From positions 31,628,145 to 31,692,144 of the forward strand of contig OW028574.1 in assembly GCA_932294295.1 (NCBI GenBank): 64,000 bases of DNA, given 5' to 3'. Under the pieces are notes generated by a model, which worked only from the letters and a program-made list of their open reading frames with translations, was not told the DNA's origin and searched no databases. This DNA comes from Alitta virens (lineage: Eukaryota; Annelida; Polychaeta; Phyllodocida; Nereididae). The position numbers and the translations under genes are program-made. Shown piece after piece: positions 58,175 to 64,000 of this stretch. Numbering within the stretch: the first letter of the stretch is position 1; each line of letters begins with the position of its first letter.

Positions 58175-58814
58175 AAAACTCTCTAGGTTAGTAAAACTGA
58201 TAATTATTTTGTGTCACAGCGTCTCCACAAACTGGCTCCACACCATTCAAAAAACAAGTGCTGCAGGATCCTTGAACACATTATAGGCCTATCCTTGTGA
58301 TGCAGCTTTTTTTCATTCTGGGGTACCCCTATAATTAATTATTTCAAAAAAGTGAAAAAAATTAGTGAACTATAAATCTTGAACTGAGTTCATTCAACTG
58401 CAAAATTTTCGGACTCAGTTGAAGGTTATCACACGGATATGGCTGATGAAAACGTGAGGTTCTTAAAGCACTAATTGGATTACTCAATAATGAAATGGAA
58501 GCATCGAAGATTCAGGTAAGTAATGCCATTAACTGCTGAGTAGTGCTATTGAGCTGAATACATCACTTGACCTAGCTTCAAGATGATGTTGAACGTGAAA
58601 TTCCCTCAAAGTCGGTTACAATGAACTTGATAGATTGTGTGTGGGCTTTCCTTTCGTGTTGGGAAGCCACAAAGATGTATTATGTCTTAAAATGCCTCAA
58701 ATGGCAGCAACAAATATCCGGGTGCCAAGGAGCCATTAGCTTTCTATGGATTCAAAGCTTCAAACTTTTATGAAAATTTCTAAAGGTTTTATATACGTTG
58801 CCAGGCACGAGTTT
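58175..58814. other. unassigned DNA
   Basis: A CAG|GTAAGTAA donor-like site at 58514 follows a short open frame, but no acceptor or conserved peptide supports an exon. Confidence 0.4.
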
Positions 58815-58828
58815 CTTGATATGTTGCT

Positions 58829-59006
58829 GGGCGGGGGCCTAGCTCAGAGGTAGCGCTCTGGGCTTCCAACCGCTTGGTCCCGGGTTCGATTCCCGGTCGA
58901 GCCCAAGTTGGATAGCTGTTTCATCCTTCGTCTCATTGCCATGGTCTCTGCCTGTCCTAATTAGCCCAACTGGTGCAGAAATACAGGACATAAAGCCCTA
59001 ATATAC
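58829..59006 (+). mobile_element. tRNA-derived SINE, family 1, full copy with TSD
   Basis: Flanked by exact 14-bp direct repeats CTTGATATGTTGCT (58815-58828 and 59007-59020), proving an LINE-mobilised insertion. Head: A box TAGCTCAGAGGTAGCGC, loop GGGCTTCCAACC, B box GGGTTCGATTCCCGG, GAGCCC. Body: CTCATTGCCATGGTCTCTGC and CAACTGGTGCAGAAATACAG, tail AAAGCCCTAATATAC. The acceptor stem does not pair fully, so it is a SINE head rather than a working tRNA gene. Confidence 0.92.
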
Positions 59007-59020
59007 CTTGATATGTTGCT

Positions 59021-59758
59021 AACCCATAGAAGTGTTACAATATGAAGGTAACAACCTGTAGAGTATACCAACCAAATCAGGCGAAGATCCGATTAACCCA
59101 TACACAAATTATTACAATTTACCCTTCGTGGATTACCCCATGCAACCATAAAAGTGTTATGACAAGATGCTAACACCGCCAATGCCAACAACGACGACCA
59201 AGTGACAACAATAATTCATCTGTCAAACAGACAACCTAAAAAAGGTACAATGTTACCAATCACTTGTTTGTCTTTGGAATAAAGTTTCTTATGCTTTTAC
59301 TGTGTGACAAATGGGCCATCATTTCTCAACAACGACAGCTCAGTTTGTCAACAGACCAATTCAACCCCCATTCTTGTCAACTGGAGAGCCTCTTGAAAAA
59401 CAATCAACAAGGCACAAACACATAAATATTGATGCCCAAGATAACTACGACAGTATAATCCTAAAATGATAGTAATGTCATAAAAGAATGGCCAGCTATC
59501 CATCACTTAGGCCTTCATAAATTGCATTTTCTATTTGTGAAATTTATTGTCTGCTTATTGCCAGCTACTGTTCCTACTAAATTTGTACTTGATATATCAT
59601 GTGTTGGCTCCTCATCAACCTTCGAGGAGTGCCTTTGGCTCCTTTAATTTTCACTAATGTCCATATTACGTCTATATTTTATTGCTAAATTATGTCTATA
59701 TCATGTTTATGCACATTTTTTGTGAAAAATATTAAGTCTGTGTCTATCTACATTTTGT
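59021..59758. other. unassigned DNA
   Basis: No supported feature. Confidence 0.45.
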
Positions 59759-59766
59759 CAACATGC

Positions 59767-60049
59767 AGATAACGCTGGGTGGTCTAGTGGTAAGACACTC
59801 GCTTGCTCCTCTAAAGGACCCGGGTTCAATCCCAGGCCGGGCACTTTCATGAGCATCATCCCAGCTGGATGTCGTTCGGATGAAACGTTAAATTGGCGGA
59901 CCCTTGTACTCACTGTCAAGCTGAGGCACGTAAAATATCCCACCCATGGAGTAAATGTGTAACATGGGTGGACTCCTACTCTCTCTCACCTCATAAATCA
60001 ACCCTCGATAGCGGCAAGAGTGCTGCACTTCCCATATCATCACACCAAG
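59767..60049 (+). mobile_element. tRNA-derived SINE, family 2
   Basis: Head: A box TGGTCTAGTGGTAAGACAC and B box GGGTTCAATCCCAGG, then GGGCA. Body carries GGATGAAACGTTAAATTGGC, a core I know from SINEs of diverse invertebrates, then CAAGCTGAGGCACGTAAAAT. Flanked by CAACATGC on both sides (59759-59766, 60050-60057), a plausible 8-bp target duplication. Confidence 0.82.
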
Positions 60050-60690
60050 CAACATGCTAGGCTAATTCATTGACAAAAACTAAGTCCACTTGGACTGTTC
60101 CAAATATGACCTTAAGACCGAGGATAGTGGTTGTAAAATCTTGATGGTCTCACCACTTGGAGGTCTCAAATGGCGGGTGTCACTGCGTTAACTTGTCTAT
60201 GTCCATGCATGGAGAATCCAGCAGTCTCCATGATCCATGTGGGTACTCAAACAGAAATGTGTTAAATTCGCCCTATCTATAAACAGTGCAGCATTGTAAG
60301 TACAATACACAGTATAGAATTTATCAAAGCTTTGAGACGTGCAATCAAAAGAATTTATCTTCTTGCTAAAATTCTCTAGAATATCGCACCTTTTCCATGC
60401 TACTATCAGCCTACGATTAGACAACCAAATTTCAAGTATGCCCAAAGTGGAAGTCTCTCTTAACAGGGATGTCTTAGCAGTGTTGGGATAGGGTTTATAT
60501 CACATGGCAGTGCCAGCATTTAACACACTGAACCACTGTAGGACAATTGAGCAAGGAAAATTATAGTTGATAGCAAATGTGGCGTCCTACAAACTAAATT
60601 CCCGGTCCCAAACTATTAAATAAATCTGTTTGATTTACCAAACTATCTAGACAAGTCCAATGGTTATTAACCTGATTTTAACTCATTTAC
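60050..60690. other. unassigned DNA
   Basis: No supported feature; the 82-codon minus ORF is unrecognised. Confidence 0.45.
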
Positions 60691-60823
60691 GACATGGCCA
60701 AATGTGCCACGTGCGTTTTCCATGAGAAGGATAAACGCATGGTTTTTAGCTAATTATAATGAGGCAGAAACCATGCATTTTCAATTACGCATGGAAAACG
60801 CATGTGGCACATTTGGCCATGTA
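60691..60823. mobile_element. fold-back MITE, copy 2
   Basis: GACATGGCCAAATGTGCCAC at left, GTGGCACATTTGGCCATGTA at right, interior GAGAAGGATAAACGCATGGT. About 30 bp longer than the copy at 29014-29118 and with a longer stem. Confidence 0.92.
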
Positions 60824-61075
60824 TATACAGATAATATAGTGCTTTTGGCAGACACGGCAAAAAGCTTACAAAATAATTTAAAATTCTCTTCTCAGCTTTT
60901 GCAAGAAGTGGGGCATAACAGTACAAAATTATGAAATTCAGCGATAAATCATCTTTCAGCTTTTGGTACAACACAAGACCATATTTGGAACATATGCGGA
61001 CAAATAAACGAAATTTACACCGTAAAATTATGGAATACCTTTTGATATAGCCTCAGAAAGAAATATTTGCTCTGC
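60824..61075 (+). pseudogene. LINE reverse transcriptase scrap
   Basis: YTDNIVLLADTAKSLQNNLK right after the MITE is the YADD block of an I/RTE-type LINE (normally YADDIVLLADTxxxLQxxL), with Ala-to-Thr and Asp-to-Asn changes. GHNSTKL and traces of RRKIMEYLLI-like tail follow out of frame. The MITE probably inserted into or at the edge of this fragment. Confidence 0.65.
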
Positions 61076-61099
61076 AAGGTGACACCAAGTGTGTGTGTG

Positions 61100-64000
61100 A
61101 GTTATTGTTTAATGCCTCATCAGCACCTGAGTGGGCTATGTAGAGGCTCTCTAGGTTAAGATTGATTAACTATATTTGGTAGTAGAAACCAGAAGCATAT
61201 AAAAAATCAATAATTGTCTGGGTTGGATATCTGGTAAAGAGATGTTGTAAGGTATTAGCTTGAAACAAAGGTCTTCTAAAGCATTGTAAGTGGCTGCAAT
61301 CTAATAAAATATGTTTGATTGTTAGGGGGCACCGACAACTCTGGCATACCGGTGCCGGTTCATTGACTAAAAGGTGTAAATGTGTAAGTCTTGAATGTCC
61401 TATGAGGTATCTGTGATATATTCCTTGATCTTTGCGAGTATTGAACCTACAAGGTATTTTTTTTGAATGCAAGGTAAGATTGAATGCAACTTGTTGTTAT
61501 TACATTCATTCCATTGTCTTTGCCAGCAAGACATGATAAAAGATTTTATAGTCATTTTAAAATCAGTGTATGGAATGGTAAAATCAGTTATCTCTTTTGT
61601 AAGAGCCCTTTTTGCTGCCAGGTCTGCTTTTTCATTCCCTTCAATGCCAGCGTGTCCAGGAATCCAGCAGAATCCTATGTCTTTGTATTCGTGAAGATAG
61701 AAATACTTAATAAGAACATCTAAGATCCCAGGGTTATCAAGTTGTTTATTTTGGATTGCTTGAAGAGCAGATTTGGAATCAGAACAGATAACATAACGAT
61801 CTGATTCTGAGTCCTTGATGTTCTTTAAGGCAAGGTAAATAGCTGTTAATTCTGCAGTATATATTGAGCAGTGGTCTGGAAGACGACATTCAGCTATAAC
61901 GGTTTTATAAGAAGTGACTGCACAGCCTACTCGTCTTTCCATTTTTGAGCCATCTGTGTATAGAAATTTGTACGAATCATATTTAAACCTTATACTATAA
62001 AATAGGTTTTGATAGTCTACCGGATTTGTTTCGCTTTTCTTAAGCTCCGCCAAATCTAGTATAACTTTCGGGACTGGGAGAATCCATGGCGGAATGGGTG
62101 GTGCTTCCGTCTCGGCAATGATTGTAGTATCAATTTTTGCAGCCTCAAGATAGAATGTCATGCGTAATCCCAGTGGTCGAATGGCGTTTGTACGAGATTC
62201 ATAATGATGCATGTACTTTGGATGAAATATTACATCATATGTTGGATTTGTTGGAGTTGAAGCTACTTTTAGTATGTATTGCATGGATAACTTGATACGA
62301 CGAAGGGAAAGTGGAGGTTCCCCTGCCAGTACATATAAGCTCTCTACAGGAGATGTACGAAAAGCTCTTAAGCTTAGTCGCAACCCTTGATGATGTACAG
62401 AATTCAGGCACTTTAGATAAGATGGTCTGGCGGAGCCATATACCACAGAACCATAATCAAGTCGAGAACGAGTAATTGCTCGATAGAGACGAGGGAGGAC
62501 CGTTGTGTCCCCACCCCAATTATATTTGCTCACTACTTTAAGGAGGTTCATTGATTTCAGGCACTTTGCTTTCAGTGCTTTGATATGCGGAAAGAAAGAC
62601 AATTTGGAGTCAAGGAGTACACCCAAAAATTTTGTTTCATTCACCACTTTTATTTGACAGTTGTCAATTATTAGTGATGGATCTGGATGGTTTGATCATA
62701 AATAATAGAAAGGCATACAAACTGTCGACTGTTTAGAGAACTTGAAGCCATTTTCAAGTGACCATTTGTGAATCCTATTCAAATTTAATTGCAGTTGTCG
62801 TTCTATGGTTGGCATATATCTGGAACGGTATGCAATGAGGAAATTGTCAACATATAGGGACGACATGAGATTTTCTGAGATGGAATTTACTATACTGTTG
62901 ATATTGACGTTAAAGAGGGTAGGCGAGAGAATACTACCCTGAGGGACTCCATTCTCCTGAGAGTAAGGGCTTGACATCGTTGATCCCACTCGGACCTTAA
63001 AGAAGCGATCCTGTAGGAAGGATCCGATGAAAACTGGAAGGCGACCTCGAAGCCCTAAGTCGTGGAGATCTTTCATTATTCCATATTTCCATGTAGTGTC
63101 ATAAGCTTTTTCTAGGTCAAAGAATATGGCTACTACGTGTTCTCTGTTAATGAAAGCATCTCTAACATAAGTTTCCAGTCTGACTAAATGATCTAATGTG
63201 CTCCTGTGACGGCGAAATCCAGATTGGAACTCTGTAATAAGCTGGTTCGACTCCAGGAACCAAACCAGTCTATCAGTAACAATTCGTTCCATTGTCTTAC
63301 ATAGACAACTGGTTAAGGCTATTGGTCGATAATTCAGAGGATCACTATGATCCTTCCCCGGCTGGGGAATTGGGATGACCGTGGCTTGTTTCCAGAGGGC
63401 TGGAAGACATCCCTTCTCCCAAATTTGATTAAAGATATACAGTAATGTTTTTAAAGAGGATTGAGGTAGGTGTTTTAAGATTTGATAATGTATATTATCA
63501 GGACCTGTTGCAGAGTCAGTCGCTTTTAAGATGGCCTTCTGAAGTTCTTCTAAGGTGATGTAGGAGTTATAATCTTCGCTGTTATCAGACTGTATATTTA
63601 GGGTTAATCTCTCAGCTTGAGTCTTATAACATTGGAATTCTCTCGTATAGTTCTCCGACGAGGAGTTGTACGCAAACTGTTCTCCTAACCCGTTGGATAT
63701 TTGTTCTGGTGAGGAGAGATGTTCTCCATTCACTTCTAGAATGCTTACATGTGAAGCTAGGTTCTTTCCTTCAATCTTCTTAATCATTTTCCAGACTTTA
63801 TTGCTAGGAGTTCTTTCAGTGAGTCTAAAGACATAGTCTCTCCAGCAACTACGTTTTTTTTGCCTGACAATTCTACGCGCTTTGGCTTTCAGGCACTTAA
63901 AATTATTCAGATTGTTGATGGTCGGCTGTGATTTAAAAATTCTGAGGGCTCTCTTGCGGTTTTTAATAGCTTCTCTTACTTCGTCGTCAAACCAGGGTCT
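61100..64000 (-). pseudogene. I/Jockey-group LINE ORF2 with RNase H, two lesions, runs off edge
   Basis: Minus strand, entering at the window end with RPWFDDEVREAIKNRKRALR. RT blocks: [77 protein letters not shown]. RNase H region (61.6-62.0 kb): LYTDGSK, YTAELTAIYLAL, ICSDSKSAL, WIPGHAGIEGNEKADLAAK, with the four acidic residues and His present. C-terminal CCHC-like knuckle CQSCRCPLTIKHILLDC. Lesions: a TGA at 62696-62698 (probably from CGA), a frameshift in the A8 run at 61457-61464, and Asn for the second catalytic Asp of YVDD. The 3' end is near 61105 (GATGAGGCATTAAACAATAA). Few other changes, so inactivation looks recent. Confidence 0.9.

Noticed and set aside
58440..58515. Possible exon ending CAG|GTAAGTAA
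   Set aside because: Only a short open frame, no acceptor, and nothing downstream to splice to.
58829..58904. Functional tRNA-Gly (anticodon TCC) gene
   Set aside because: A and B boxes are good, but acceptor and anticodon stems do not pair properly, and the sequence continues into a SINE body with target duplications.
59769..59843. Functional tRNA gene
   Set aside because: The acceptor stem fails to pair fully and it is fused to a SINE core.
1..64000. CRISPR arrays, operons, phage or plasmid features
   Set aside because: Repeats are microsatellites, MITEs and SINEs; splice-like sites, LINEs and tRNA-SINEs show animal nuclear DNA.

Overview
This is a repeat-rich, AT-rich stretch of animal (metazoan) nuclear DNA with no bacterial features. 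The tRNA-derived SINEs, decayed CR1-like, I/Jockey-like and other LINEs, PIF/Harbinger DNA transposons, MITEs and microsatellites point to a non-vertebrate metazoan, probably marine. I cannot name the species or phylum. No complete conventional host gene is visible. The only candidate host-type exons (23.8-24.9 kb) are weak. Nearly all real coding sequence belongs to transposable elements.

Layout. 0-2.1 kb: mostly unassigned, ending in a LINE fragment. 2.1-5.2 kb: decayed Harbinger copy 1 (MADF/Myb-like gene on +, transposase on -, separated by a 640-bp TAG microsatellite). 5.2-22.7 kb: a perfect 44-bp palindrome, LINE scraps, SINEs and MITEs in otherwise featureless DNA. 22.7-25.2 kb: a Harbinger-type MITE and two possible exons. 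26.5-27.1 kb: LINE remnant. 29.9-37.9 kb: a CR1-like LINE (PHD finger, endonuclease, reverse transcriptase) whose ORF is split by a nearly intact Harbinger element (about 30.26-34.51 kb). 38.9-48.4 kb: a graveyard of LINE fragments. 48.4-58.8 kb: mostly non-repetitive DNA with two candidate conserved regulatory blocks and several MITEs. 58.8-61.1 kb: two SINEs with target-site duplications, a fold-back MITE and a LINE scrap. 61.1-64 kb: an I/Jockey-group LINE with an RNase H domain, running off the window edge on the minus strand.

Most notable observation. Both Harbinger copies have two convergent intronless genes. At the 3' end of the genes in copy 2, and of the transposase in copy 1, is a sequence matching the replication-dependent histone mRNA 3' end: a 6-bp stem and 4-nt loop (GGCCTT-TTTC-AAGGCC) followed by ACCA/ACCCA, then 13-14 nt later a purine-rich AAAAGAGC or AAGAGAGC like the U7-paired histone downstream element. 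In copy 2 it lies 20 and 25 nt after the two stop codons. Both transposase genes also have a close TATA box and short leader, and the copy 2 DNA-binding protein carries six SPxK repeats like linker/sperm histone tails. The simplest reading, which is inference, is a transposon that uses histone-type, S-phase-linked 3' processing. I do not know of a description of this.

The Harbinger family also seems to have non-autonomous relatives here: a 586-bp MITE with TAA target duplications and a matching terminal repeat (56.7-57.3 kb), a second copy at 22.8-23.4 kb, and shared CGAGT-rich subterminal DNA that may be the binding sites of the MADF protein.
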